A DNA stretch of 64,000 bases from Cedecea davisae DSM 4568 (GCF_000412335.2 NZ_KE161030.1:3577363-3641362), one strand, 5' to 3'; positions 25,492 to 34,333 are shown, numbered from the stretch's first letter. Numbers and translations are program-made. Notes: generated from the letters alone by a model not told the origin.

Positions 25492-27264
25492 ATGGCACAA
25501 AAATATTCGGACGAAATCAGGGCAGTGGCGCGGCAGCTGTACCTGAAACGATGGACACCGCAGGAAATCAAAGAGGAATTAAAACTCCCTTCAGTACGCA
25601 TCGTTTACTACTGGGCTGAAAAATTCAGCTGGCGGGACATGCTCAGTGAAGAAGGAGTAGAAGCAGCTCTGTCACGCCGCATTCAGTTACTGACAGACCG
25701 GGATAAAAAGACAGATACCGATCTGCGAGAACTGGATCAGCTAGTTGGCCATCACGTCAAAATCATGGCACAGCGGGCAAAACGAGAAGAAAAGCTGCAG
25801 CAGCTGCAGAACGGCAACGTGACCACAAATACCGGTGTCACCCTCACTGATGAAGGTAACAAGCAAGAGCGCAAAGGCCGCAAAAAGAAAAATGACATCA
25901 GCCATCTGACGGCAGAATCTTTTGCAGAATGGGTTTCTGTGCTGTTTGGCTACCAGCTGACATTGCGTGAGAACCTGCATCAGAAAATCCGTAACATCCT
26001 TAAAGCTCGACAGTTAGGTGCAACCTGGTATTTTGCCGGTGAAGCACTGGAAGATGCCGTATTAAACGGCAAACCGCAGGTGTTTTTGTCAGCGTCAAAG
26101 CGCCAGGCTGAGGTGTTCCGCTCTTACATAGTCAACATTGCCCAGCAATTTCTGGGCGTCGAACTGACAGGAAACCCCATCCGACTAAGCAACGGTGCAG
26201 AGCTGAGTTTTCTCGGTACCAACAGCAACACGGCCCAGTCCAACAGCGCCAATGTCTATATAGACGAGTATTTCTGGATACCGAAATTCCGCAAACTCAA
26301 TGACGTGGCCAGTGCGATGGCCACGCACGACAAATGGCGGTTGACCTACTTTTCCACACCCAGCTCAAAAGCTCATGAAGCCTACCCGTTCTGGACTGGC
26401 GATGAATGGCGTCGCGGTCGGGCCGAACGAAAGGACGCTGTATTCCCGAAAGAAGCAGAGCTGCGTGATGGCGGTCGTCTGTGTCCGGATAAACACTGGC
26501 GTTTCATCGTCACTATTGAAGATGCCGTAAAAGCAGGATTTAACCTGGCGAACGTGGATGACCTGCGCGACCGCTACAGTGGCCCAGCGTTCGACATGCT
26601 GTTTATGTGCGTGTTTGTCGATGATAAAGACGCCGTTTTTGCCTTCGACCAGTTAATGAAGTGCGGCACTGAGCCAGCGTTATGGCAGGACTTTAAACAG
26701 GATGAGGCAAGGCCATTTGGCAACCGGGAGGTCTGGGGAGGCTATGACCCCAGTCGCACGACGGACAGGGCCATTTTTGTGATTGTTGCACCACCTATTC
26801 ACGCAGTTGAAAAATTCCGCTTGCTGAAGAAATGGGCCTGGACCGGTCTGTCTTTCAAGTACCAGGCAGAACAAATCAAAAAAATCAAAGAGCAATACAA
26901 CCTGACTTATATCGGTATTGATGTGACAGGCATTGGTGCCGGCGTGTTCGACATTGTCAGTGCATTCGCCCCACGTGAAACAGTTCCCATTCATTACAGC
27001 GTGGAAAGCAAGAACCGCCTGGTACTGAAAATGATTGATACCGTTGTCGGCAACCGTATCGAGTGGGACAGGGAAGATAAGGACATTGCCGCCAGCTTTA
27101 TGGCCATCAAGCGCACCACAACCAGCAGCGGCAATGCCATGACCTTTGTCGCCACACGATCAGTTGAAACTGGTCACGCAGACGATTTCTGGGCCATATC
27201 TCATGCAATGATTAATGAGCCGCTGAATACCGAACATAAACGAAAATCAAGATGGATTTTGTGA
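25492..27264 (+). CDS. terminase large subunit gpP-like
   Basis: This 590-residue ATPase packages phage DNA. An N-terminal helix-turn-helix-like region (about 5-45, RWTPQEIKEELKLP) is followed by the ATPase domain with a deviant Walker A ARQLGAT (172-178) and Walker B VYIDE (Asp258, Glu259). A C-terminal nuclease-type domain contains GGYDPSRTTD. The stop overlaps the portal start (TGATG). It is divergent from the scaffold gene. Confidence 0.92.
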   Translation: MAQKYSDEIRAVARQLYLKRWTPQEIKEELKLPSVRIVYYWAEKFSWRDMLSEEGVEAALSRRIQLLTDRDKKTDTDLRELDQLVGHHVKIMAQRAKREEKLQQLQNGNVTTNTGVTLTDEGNKQERKGRKKKNDISHLTAESFAEWVSVLFGYQLTLRENLHQKIRNILKARQLGATWYFAGEALEDAVLNGKPQVFLSASKRQAEVFRSYIVNIAQQFLGVELTGNPIRLSNGAELSFLGTNSNTAQSNSANVYIDEYFWIPKFRKLNDVASAMATHDKWRLTYFSTPSSKAHEAYPFWTGDEWRRGRAERKDAVFPKEAELRDGGRLCPDKHWRFIVTIEDAVKAGFNLANVDDLRDRYSGPAFDMLFMCVFVDDKDAVFAFDQLMKCGTEPALWQDFKQDEARPFGNREVWGGYDPSRTTDRAIFVIVAPPIHAVEKFRLLKKWAWTGLSFKYQAEQIKKIKEQYNLTYIGIDVTGIGAGVFDIVSAFAPRETVPIHYSVESKNRLVLKMIDTVVGNRIEWDREDKDIAASFMAIKRTTTSSGNAMTFVATRSVETGHADDFWAISHAMINEPLNTEHKRKSRWIL

Positions 27265-28295
27265 TGAGCAGAAAGAATAAAAAGCAGCCTATTACCGCCG
27301 AAAACACCGCGCCGGTGCAGCAAAAAATGTCGATGATCTCTTTTGGCAATCCGGAGCGGGCTATCCTGAATCCGCTCGAGTACGAGCCGGTCTATTTTGA
27401 CAGTTCCAGCATGTACTACACGCCGCCGGTCAACCGACTGGCACTTGCAGAGCTGCCCGATATTAACGGCCAGCATGGCGGTATATTGCGAGCCAGAACC
27501 AACATGATCACCGCCGATTTAATCAGTGGTGGCGGTATGCTTCAGGATGATATTCAGGCCACAGTGTTAAACCTGCTGACTTTTGGGGATGTGGGGTTGC
27601 TCAAATTGCGTAACGCATTCGGTAAAGTCATTGGCCTGCTGCCCCTGCCCTCGCTCTATACCCGCCGCGGTAAAAATGGAAAGTTTTATGTACTTCAGAA
27701 AAGTGGCCATCTGGAATATGCCAGCGCAGACATTATCTTTGTGAAGCTGTATGACACACGCCAGCAGGTCTACGGTAAACCGGATTATCTCGGCGGCATT
27801 CACTCTGCCATGCTCAATAATGAGGCCACTATTTTCCGTCGTCGCTATTACAAGAACGGCGCTCATCTTGGGTACATCCTTTACACCACTGACCCGAACA
27901 TGACAGATGAAATGGAAGATGAGATGAAGGAACAAATTGCCGCAGGTAAAGGTGTCGGTAACTTTAAATCAATGCTGATCAACATCCCGAACGGAAAGGA
28001 AAAAGGAGTGCAGCTGCTCCCGGTCAGCGATATGGGGGCCAAAGATGAGTTTGTTAACATCAAAAATATCAGCATGCAGGATATTTTGAACGCTCACCGC
28101 TTCCCGCCGGGCCTCGCCGGTATGATGCCGAACAATAACAGCTCATTCCCCGACATCACGAAAACCCGCGACGCATACCAGCGTGATGAAGTGATCCCGG
28201 TGCAAAAACTCATTAGCGATGCTGTGAACACGGATAAGGAAATACCCGCAAACTTGCGCATTAATTTTGCACAATCGAAGCCGAACGAGGCATAA
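27264..28295 (+). CDS. portal protein gpQ-like
   Basis: This 343-residue protein is a PBSX/P2-type portal, the ring at the capsid vertex through which DNA enters. Family segments include MSMISFGNPERAIL, VFVKLYD-type strands and HRFPPGLAGMMPNNNSSF. I chose the ATG at 27264, overlapping the terminase stop, over an in-frame ATG at 27252. It forms a two-gene rightward unit with the large terminase. Confidence 0.92.
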   Translation: MSRKNKKQPITAENTAPVQQKMSMISFGNPERAILNPLEYEPVYFDSSSMYYTPPVNRLALAELPDINGQHGGILRARTNMITADLISGGGMLQDDIQATVLNLLTFGDVGLLKLRNAFGKVIGLLPLPSLYTRRGKNGKFYVLQKSGHLEYASADIIFVKLYDTRQQVYGKPDYLGGIHSAMLNNEATIFRRRYYKNGAHLGYILYTTDPNMTDEMEDEMKEQIAAGKGVGNFKSMLINIPNGKEKGVQLLPVSDMGAKDEFVNIKNISMQDILNAHRFPPGLAGMMPNNNSSFPDITKTRDAYQRDEVIPVQKLISDAVNTDKEIPANLRINFAQSKPNEA

Positions 28296-28356
28296 TAGCG
28301 TGAAAATTAATCATAAGAAGTATTGCCGGATACCGGCAAACGCAAGGAGCAGAGGT

Positions 28357-28617
28357 ATGCGCATTAAATGTCCTGAGTGTGGATCAAGAGCGATTATTAA
28401 AACAACAAATCCAATCCACCCTCAGCTTTCCGAACTCTACTGCGCCTGTGGCGATGTGAATTGTGGCCATACATATGTTTTGCAGGTGTCGTTTAAACAT
28501 ACGTTAAGCCCGAGCAGAAAATCACTGGATGATTTACTGGTGGGTTTGATTGGTTCGCTCGGCCAGAAACAAAAGGCCGAGCTAATCAGCCGGCTGAGTC
28601 ACTCAGCCGCAGCATAG
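28357..28617 (+). CDS. Ogr/Delta-type zinc-finger late transcription activator
   Basis: This 86-residue protein has the Ogr/Delta zinc-binding pattern: CPEC near the start, then CACGDVNC about 25 residues later. In P2, 186 and P4 these proteins bind upstream of late promoters and recruit RNA polymerase. The start at 28357 has AGGAG upstream; an in-frame ATG at 28267 would overlap the portal gene. Its position after the portal gene is unusual for P2 but fits a phage-encoded switch for the late operons. Confidence 0.85.
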   Translation: MRIKCPECGSRAIIKTTNPIHPQLSELYCACGDVNCGHTYVLQVSFKHTLSPSRKSLDDLLVGLIGSLGQKQKAELISRLSHSAAA

Positions 28618-28637
28618 ATATAACTTACCGCCCCTTC

Positions 28638-31292
28638 CTATTTATCCCGACTGAACACCCAGCAGCGGAATGTTTCCGGCATTCGCTGCATTTCCCCTTT
28701 GCCCTTGTTCGCCCGTTCGCTAACCGCACTACGTTTCGTCGTTTGGCCTATGAAGCGGCGCTCACTACTGCTTTTCAGGAGTTTTTTGATTTCCGTTAAG
28801 GTGAAATTCATACGCTGCCGGTGAGCTGCGGCGACTTCCTCCATGTGATTAAAGTTAACGGCTATTTCACTGTCATCTGTTGAATGATTTATACCGAACG
28901 GCGCAAGTTCATCCAGATAATCAAACAGCTCCCAGAACTCTTGAACAAGTGGATGATCCTTTTTGAGTGCATGGCAGCGCTCGATGGCCAGTGCGGTGAT
29001 GGCATCACGTGTTTTATGAATACGGTCAACAGAAAGAGGCACAACAAGAGCCAGCGCTTCGAGCAATCCAGCTAACTGAGCATGGTTTTTCGCTACACGG
29101 ATATGACGAATATCAGGGTGTGTTTCCAGTTCATTACGGGCGCGTTCATAACCGCGACCATAAGCTTCCAGTACTTCCTGTTCCCGCATAATGGACCGCA
29201 GAGTAAAACCCGAAACCTGGCTAACCGGTATTTGCTCAAGGCGTTCAGCGGCGTGGCGGGTATGAACAGACTGGCCACGTTTATCGGTATAGATATGAAT
29301 GATACGTTCCAGAAATGCCTTACTGCCGTCTGTATCCGCATTCTGTGCAATCACGATAGCGCCCCGGAATGGCGGCTCGTATGTCTCGTTATTGTTAGAT
29401 TTGATACCCACGGCGCGAGATGCGCGACCGTTATACAGGGATTTCAGCTCATCCCAGTCAAAAGCCCGCTGTTTAGCATTATCCGTGGTGCGATCACCTT
29501 CTATCAGCACTACAGGCAAATTCCCTACCTGGGCAAAGTTACGGCCACGCGCTGCAGGCGTGGATTTTGACGGGTCAAAACCTTCATATTCTTCACGGCC
29601 AGCGAGCTTCCAGAGAAATTCAATCAGGGTAGATTTACCCGTACCGGGTTCTCCGACAATTTCCAGAAACGGGAAAGATTTATCACGCTCGCGTATCTGT
29701 TCAGCAAATAGCGAACCCAGCCAGAACGCCAGCGCCACATACCCTTTTTCACCAAATGCTGTCCAGATATCATCTACCCAACCCGTCGTGAACTCATTCA
29801 GTTTTGGGTTTAGATCCAGTGATGGTGTAAGGCTCAGACTTTTAACGCTGGCACTGTTGATTTCAAAATAATCCTCATCGTTCATTTCATACAATTTGCC
29901 ACCACTTACGGCCACACGGTTAAACAACCAGGCTGAATAATCTTTGTTGTAGCCGATAAAGTTCTGTGTTTTTACCTCTTTGACTTCGGGCAAACGTAAC
30001 TGAATGAACTTATCCAGCTGTTTGGTGCTGCCGGTATAAACAGCGCCTTTGGCGATATGCAAAAGACGCTTTTTAAATTCTGCTGAGCTGGTCAACTGGT
30101 TTGCGGTGAAAGTGTCCTTAATCGCGGGGTGATTGGGCATATTTACCTTCACGTAATACCAGGATTCATCTGTCGGCTCTGAGCGCTGGTAATACAGTGG
30201 TGTCAGCCAGCAGTTGGCGATTTCAGTCACGCCGCCCGATTCTTTAACCGCACGTTCTTTGACTTCCCATTCCTGCAATACTTCCTGGCCAGTATTGGAA
30301 ATACGGTCAAAAGCTCGCATGTAGCGATCGAGATCCAGCTCGAACCAGTACATGCGTGAGGCATGTTCAAAATAGAAGGAGTGCCATTCATTGTGTTGCT
30401 GCATCAGCAACGCTTTTTCTGTCGGGCTTTTGGCCAGCAGAAGATCGCCATAATAGCGATAGTTTTTGATGTCCGATTTGCTGAATCTGTCGCGGATTAA
30501 CAGGTCATTCCAGTCAAGTTCAACTGCTGTTTTGAGCGGCTGCGCCGCTCTGATTTTCCAGCCCGCATCACTACTACGTTTAGCAAATGCGAGAGTATGC
30601 TTAATACCCGCATTATCACCATCAAATGCCCATACCAGACGTGGTCGGGGCTTTTCACCCAGTTCTTTAGCCAGGGCATCAAGCGAGGCCAGAGGATAGT
30701 TATTGCTACTTAGCGTAGCCACTGCGGGTAGACCTGCCTGGCACAAACTAAGCGCATTGAATATGCCCTCAGTTATCCAGATTTCTTTCTGTTCTTGCAG
30801 GTTGATGAACGGAGGTACCCACCAGTGGCCACCGTAATTTCCTGAGAAATGCGCTTTCTGTTTGAAACGGTCTGGCTGGTCAATGATGCGCTCCCACGTA
30901 GCGCCATTGGCCAGCTTAAATTTAACCGTGGCACTGCCCAGCCCGTGACGTACAAATGCGCCCTGTGTAAAACAACCTTTGAGGACTTCAGTATCAAGGC
31001 CACGCGCTTCACGTAAATAAGCTTCTGCCGCTGCAGCTGGTGATTCGACTGTCGTTACATACCGCTTCGACCAGTCCTCAAAAATATCGGAATACAGTTC
31101 TTTGACTGCGACCTCTGTACCACATTTATTTTCACGGCCACATTTAAGGAGCCAGGGCTTTTCCGCACTGGTAAATAGTTCGCGTTTATGGCAAGCAGGG
31201 CAAACACCCTGCTGTAAATATTTATCTTTCTCTTTAAATTCAAAATCATTAATGAGACGGCGAACAACTTCCTGTTGTATGGATACGTTCAT
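28638..31292 (-). CDS. phage replication protein: TOPRIM primase fused to helicase
   Basis: This 884-residue protein probably drives phage DNA replication. A zinc-ribbon (CPAC at 31-34, Cys51, Cys57) is followed by a TOPRIM primase region (Glu175 in ITEGIFNAL, Asp224 and Asp226 in FDGDNAG), then an ATPase/helicase domain with Walker A GEPGTGKST (Lys553). The layout is like P4 alpha-type or DUF927 helicases rather than the rolling-circle gpA of P2, so this phage should replicate by a different mode. It is the last gene of the leftward early operon. Confidence 0.85.
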   Translation of the reverse strand: MNVSIQQEVVRRLINDFEFKEKDKYLQQGVCPACHKRELFTSAEKPWLLKCGRENKCGTEVAVKELYSDIFEDWSKRYVTTVESPAAAAEAYLREARGLDTEVLKGCFTQGAFVRHGLGSATVKFKLANGATWERIIDQPDRFKQKAHFSGNYGGHWWVPPFINLQEQKEIWITEGIFNALSLCQAGLPAVATLSSNNYPLASLDALAKELGEKPRPRLVWAFDGDNAGIKHTLAFAKRSSDAGWKIRAAQPLKTAVELDWNDLLIRDRFSKSDIKNYRYYGDLLLAKSPTEKALLMQQHNEWHSFYFEHASRMYWFELDLDRYMRAFDRISNTGQEVLQEWEVKERAVKESGGVTEIANCWLTPLYYQRSEPTDESWYYVKVNMPNHPAIKDTFTANQLTSSAEFKKRLLHIAKGAVYTGSTKQLDKFIQLRLPEVKEVKTQNFIGYNKDYSAWLFNRVAVSGGKLYEMNDEDYFEINSASVKSLSLTPSLDLNPKLNEFTTGWVDDIWTAFGEKGYVALAFWLGSLFAEQIRERDKSFPFLEIVGEPGTGKSTLIEFLWKLAGREEYEGFDPSKSTPAARGRNFAQVGNLPVVLIEGDRTTDNAKQRAFDWDELKSLYNGRASRAVGIKSNNNETYEPPFRGAIVIAQNADTDGSKAFLERIIHIYTDKRGQSVHTRHAAERLEQIPVSQVSGFTLRSIMREQEVLEAYGRGYERARNELETHPDIRHIRVAKNHAQLAGLLEALALVVPLSVDRIHKTRDAITALAIERCHALKKDHPLVQEFWELFDYLDELAPFGINHSTDDSEIAVNFNHMEEVAAAHRQRMNFTLTEIKKLLKSSSERRFIGQTTKRSAVSERANKGKGEMQRMPETFRCWVFSRDK

Positions 31293-31332
31293 ATTTAATC
31301 CAGATGAAAATAGTTCAACGAAAAGGCAAAAA

Positions 31333-31551
31333 TCAGAATTTTATCTGTTTGTTATATCTTTCATGCGTCATTAATACCCAGCGATGACCTTTATCTTTAC
31401 TGAGTAAACGCCAGCGTAAAGAAACATGAATAGATAAGTAATGTTTTGGTTTAATCACCTGATAAACTTTTTTGCCATCGTAGTATTCACTAAGCATTGA
31501 AAATGACCTGTTAATGACATTTTCATTTGCATGAGAAGTCACAATTAACAT
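31333..31551 (-). CDS. small protein with a ParE-like toxin pattern
   Basis: The 72-residue protein begins MLIVTSHANENV and ends with a block (RWRLLSKDKGHRWVLMTHERYNKQI) that resembles the C-terminal part of ParE/RelE-like small proteins, where RxRLL is followed by MSHExYN. No partner antitoxin is adjacent. The start at 31551 overlaps the next gene upstream only slightly at its stop. Function is unknown and the resemblance is from memory, not a search. Confidence 0.5.
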   Translation of the reverse strand: MLIVTSHANENVINRSFSMLSEYYDGKKVYQVIKPKHYLSIHVSLRWRLLSKDKGHRWVLMTHERYNKQIKF

Positions 31552-31553
31552 AG

Positions 31554-32114
31554 TTATCTCACACTGTTTTTTATGCCAAGGAACATCCATACATAGGAAA
31601 CAAGTTTGATATTATGAAGAGCATGGGCCAGTGAATTACGCAGGAAGTCATATTTAATAATGCTCTTCATATTCAGCCCAAGTTCTTCTGCTATCGTCAC
31701 CATCGTAATTACACTTTGCTCATTACCTATAAGAAAACATTGACCGGCGAATTTATCCAGATAGTGACGAATAACTGCGCTATGCCGGGAGGGGCAACCA
31801 AACCAGGTCTTAATATAGTTAGGGTCTGTATTATCAAAAACAAACTCGTACAGGTCACGGATAGCCAGTTCAACACCCTGACTATCATCATCCAGTATCT
31901 GACTGCGAACCTCTGAAGGCTGACGTAACCACCACTGTATAGCGTGGGCACTTACCGTACCGCCATTACTCATGCAGTCATCGAGGCTGATACGTCTGTA
32001 GAATTGTTTGCCAACTTCTCCAGTAGTAGGGTCAAAGAAAACTGCGCTTAAACCAGTAATAGCTGCGGTGTGCTTTTCGTCCATCAGTTCTACATCAATC
32101 ATTAAATGTTGCAT
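31554..32114 (-). CDS. degenerate DEDDh exonuclease homologue
   Basis: The 186-residue protein is clearly related to the prophage 3'-5' exonucleases (exonuclease VIII/Rv2179c-like): HLMIDVELM, then AVFFDPTTGEVGKQFYRRISL, then IQWWLRQPSEVRSQI. The first motif keeps Asp7 and Glu9. Later, where active members have FDN, this one has RHSA; where they have NALAD with a preceding His, it has RNSLAH. So two catalytic aspartates and the catalytic histidine appear lost. It may now bind nucleic acid or protein without cutting. Start at 32114 with AAGGATA upstream; the longer ORF upstream would overlap the neighbouring gene. Confidence 0.75.
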   Translation of the reverse strand: MQHLMIDVELMDEKHTAAITGLSAVFFDPTTGEVGKQFYRRISLDDCMSNGGTVSAHAIQWWLRQPSEVRSQILDDDSQGVELAIRDLYEFVFDNTDPNYIKTWFGCPSRHSAVIRHYLDKFAGQCFLIGNEQSVITMVTIAEELGLNMKSIIKYDFLRNSLAHALHNIKLVSYVWMFLGIKNSVR

Positions 32115-32127
32115 GTGGATATCCTTA

Positions 32128-32460
32128 TCAGGAAACGTGGCGAGAATTGGAGGAAGTATTACGCTTACGCGCAACACTATTAGCAGCCAGAGATATAAGG
32201 CCAGGAACGCTGCTTTCTTCAGGAACCTGACCACTGAACACCATTAATGTGATGGTGTGCAATTCTTCATAGTCTGTTATGTCATTATTAAAATGCGCAG
32301 ATGACGAAATACCCTCTAGGCATTTTGCCAGTTTGATATTCAACTCCATCAACTGCAAAGCATCGCTATGAATAGCTGACTGGTCAGTATTGATGCTTTC
32401 AATTTGTTGATGATAATTCTGCAACAAACTACGAATTATCGTGGCGTATTTTGCTTTCAT
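32128..32460 (-). CDS. hypothetical early prophage protein
   Basis: The 110-residue protein starting MKAKYATIIRSLL has a helical N-terminal half (about 1-60) and a Ser/Asn-rich basic tail (ARKRNTSSNSR). It has no domain I recognise. It lies second in the early operon after the Cox-like gene, 13 bp before the exonuclease homologue. An in-frame ATG 11 codons upstream is possible but lacks a better ribosome-binding site. Confidence 0.6.
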   Translation of the reverse strand: MKAKYATIIRSLLQNYHQQIESINTDQSAIHSDALQLMELNIKLAKCLEGISSSAHFNNDITDYEELHTITLMVFSGQVPEESSVPGLISLAANSVARKRNTSSNSRHVS

Positions 32461-32539
32461 AATTAACCCAAAGAATAAATTATTTAATATCACGAACGCT
32501 TTTAGAATTACTCATTCGTAAGAACACGAGCAATTTTTA

Positions 32540-32833
32540 TTATTTCGCATTCTGCTGTTTCATTTTTTCAGTCGTGAATAGTCGGTTTTTCCAGTCATGC
32601 CACTCAGGTGGCGCGTTCTGCGCCAGGTGGGCCGCATATGCATCCCATTCGCCTCTATGAATATAAATCTCGCCACCTTTTTTCGACGGATTCAAAGGGT
32701 CTTTCATTCGGATCACCGGCAATTTACCAGCTGTCGCCATTTTTCGAATTGCTGCCGGAGTTTTACCCACATATGCAGCAAAAAGTTCTGGCGTCACAAG
32801 GTCTGAAAGCGCGTTTTCGGCTAGCTCTTTCAT
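32540..32833 (-). CDS. Cox-like excisionase/regulator
   Basis: This 97-residue DNA-binding protein resembles P2/HP1 Cox: a winged-helix region VTPELFAAYVGKTPAAIRKMATAGKLPVIR, then a basic wing with KKGGEIYIHRGEWD. Cox proteins repress the repressor/integrase promoter and promote excision by binding repeated boxes at the switch and the att site. It is divergent from the repressor, with GGAGGATA before the ATG. Repeats that fit Cox boxes lie just upstream and near attR. Confidence 0.85.
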   Translation of the reverse strand: MKELAENALSDLVTPELFAAYVGKTPAAIRKMATAGKLPVIRMKDPLNPSKKGGEIYIHRGEWDAYAAHLAQNAPPEWHDWKNRLFTTEKMKQQNAK

Positions 32834-32852
32834 CTGTGGTATCCTCCGTTGG

Positions 32853-32898
32853 TTTAGGGTTCCTAGGGCGCTTTAGGGGGCTTTAGGGTTTATTTAGG
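32853..32898. repeat. five helically phased TTTAGGG repeats in the lysis-lysogeny switch
   Basis: Copies start at 32853 (TTTAGGG), 32862 (CCTAGGG), 32872 (TTTAGGG), 32882 (TTTAGGG) and 32893 (TTTAGGT). Steps are 9, 10, 10 and 11 bp, so they lie on one face of the helix. They fill the gap between the divergent Cox-like and repressor genes. Related copies lie beside attR (34299-34325). They are probable Cox boxes. Confidence 0.7.
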
Positions 32899-32913
32899 TC
32901 TTCACAAGAAGAC
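32898..32913. promoter_or_regulatory. inverted repeat, candidate repressor operator
   Basis: GTCTTC-ACAA-GAAGAC is a perfect 6-bp dyad directly after the TTTAGGG array and about 23 bp before the repressor ATG. A dyad in this place is a good candidate for the C-type repressor's operator. Confidence 0.45.
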
Positions 32914-32935
32914 TTAACGCAAAGATAGTCTACAG

Positions 32936-33244
32936 ATGAATACCATGTCAAGAATTCATGCACAGAAATTGAGGCAAATAAGGAAAGCTGAAGGGCTAAC
33001 ACAACCCGCCTTCGCTGAGATGATTGGTGTAGCGCTAAGCACTGTAAAAAATTATGAAAGTGGTCAAAGAGAGGCAGGATTGTTAATTATTGACGCTGTT
33101 CTGAAACAGCCATGTTTTGAAAAATACACACTCTGGTTAATGACAGGAAAAACAGCCCCTGCAGCGGGTCAAGTTTCTCCGCCTCTCTCCCCTGATGGGC
33201 AAGACAAAATAAAATCGCGCCCCTCAGACCAGAAAACTGGCTAA
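32936..33244 (+). CDS. C-type (cI-like) phage repressor, HTH-XRE
   Basis: This 102-residue protein is a short P2 C-type repressor. The XRE helix-turn-helix occupies about 10-60 (LRQIRKAEGLTQPAFAEMIG, then STVKNYESGQRE). There is no LexA-like cleavage domain, so induction is probably not by RecA cleavage. No Shine-Dalgarno sequence is visible before either candidate ATG (32936 or 32945). It is divergent from the Cox-like gene and followed by the integrase gene, as in P2. Confidence 0.85.
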   Translation: MNTMSRIHAQKLRQIRKAEGLTQPAFAEMIGVALSTVKNYESGQREAGLLIIDAVLKQPCFEKYTLWLMTGKTAPAAGQVSPPLSPDGQDKIKSRPSDQKTG

Positions 33245-33310
33245 TTATCTGGTTTTTCTATTCTTTATCACAAAAATTACACAATGATTTTAACATCGGA
33301 GGGCTTCGCT

Positions 33311-34303
33311 ATGTCGATTAAGAAGCTTGATGATGGTCGTTTTGAAGTGGATGTAAGACCGCGTGGGACTTCAGGAAGAAGAATCCGGCGCAAATTTGAC
33401 AGAAAGGCAGAAGCACAGACATTTGAGCGGTACGTACTAACAAACTTTCATGATAAAGAATGGCAGGACAAACCGGCAGATCAAAGGCTCGTATCTGAAT
33501 TGATTACTTTATGGTGGAGTTATCACGGGAAAAATCACAACTATGGTGATTCTTACCGAAAGCGTCTGGAGAAGATCCACCGCGAAATGGGCGAACCCAG
33601 AATCTACATGCTGACCCGTAACTTTTTGATGAAATATCGCGCTAACAGGTTGCAAAGCGGTGTATCAGCAGGAACGGTAAACAGAGATTTCAGTGCTATG
33701 TCCAGTATGTTTAGCCTGCTGATCGACATGGAAGAATTCCACCATGAAAATCCCTTCCATAGCGTGCGTAAGCTGAAACTAGAAAACACAGAAATGTCGT
33801 TCCTGTCAGAGGACGAAGCTCGGGAATTGCTGAATGCTTTGACTGATGATGACCGCAGAGTTGTAGTCCTCAGCCTGAATACAGGTGCAAGGTGGGGGGA
33901 AGCTAGCAATCTCAAGGCTGAACATGTTATCAGCAATAAGGTAACTTTTGTGAAGACCAAAACAGGCCCAGCGCGTACCGTTCCGGTTTCGCAGGAGGTT
34001 GCTGATTATGTCCTTACCCGGAAATCAGGAAAGCTTTTTAAAACTGACTACCGGCGCGTTCGTGAGGTACTTCGTAAGATAAAGCCCGATTTACCGAAAG
34101 GTCAGGCACTGCATGTTTTGCGGCACACCTTCGCAACTCATTTCATGATCAATGGCGGGAATATTATTACCCTTCAGAGAATACTGGGGCATACAACAAT
34201 TGAGCAAACCATGACTTACGCTCACTTTGCTCCGGACTATCTGGCTGATGCGATCAGGTTTAACCCCATGAAAGGGAGTGTCCATATAACGTCCACTGAC
34301 TAG
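33311..34303 (+). CDS. int: phage integrase, tyrosine recombinase (HP1/P2 type)
   Basis: This 330-residue enzyme integrates and excises the prophage. The catalytic residues are visible: Arg194 (TGARWGEA), His268 and Arg271 (HVLRHTF), His294 (GHTT) and the nucleophile Tyr303 (MTYAHF); Lys217 lies in the beta-hairpin. The spacing follows HP1 integrase with a constant offset of about 12. An N-terminal arm-binding domain (about 1-55) and a core-binding domain (60-150) precede it. The start has GGAGGG upstream. The stop lies 90 bp before the attR core. Confidence 0.93.
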   Translation: MSIKKLDDGRFEVDVRPRGTSGRRIRRKFDRKAEAQTFERYVLTNFHDKEWQDKPADQRLVSELITLWWSYHGKNHNYGDSYRKRLEKIHREMGEPRIYMLTRNFLMKYRANRLQSGVSAGTVNRDFSAMSSMFSLLIDMEEFHHENPFHSVRKLKLENTEMSFLSEDEARELLNALTDDDRRVVVLSLNTGARWGEASNLKAEHVISNKVTFVKTKTGPARTVPVSQEVADYVLTRKSGKLFKTDYRRVREVLRKIKPDLPKGQALHVLRHTFATHFMINGGNIITLQRILGHTTIEQTMTYAHFAPDYLADAIRFNPMKGSVHITSTD

Positions 34304-34325
34304 GTCATTTTAGGGCGTATTTGGG
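34299..34325. repeat. TTTAGGG-like repeats near attR (candidate Cox/arm sites)
   Basis: CTAGGT (34300), TTTAGGG (34309) and TTTGGG (34320) follow at about 10-bp steps, overlapping the int stop codon. They match the repeats of the switch region (32853-32898), which is expected if one excisionase binds both. Confidence 0.55.
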
Positions 34326-34333
34326 TCTAAACG

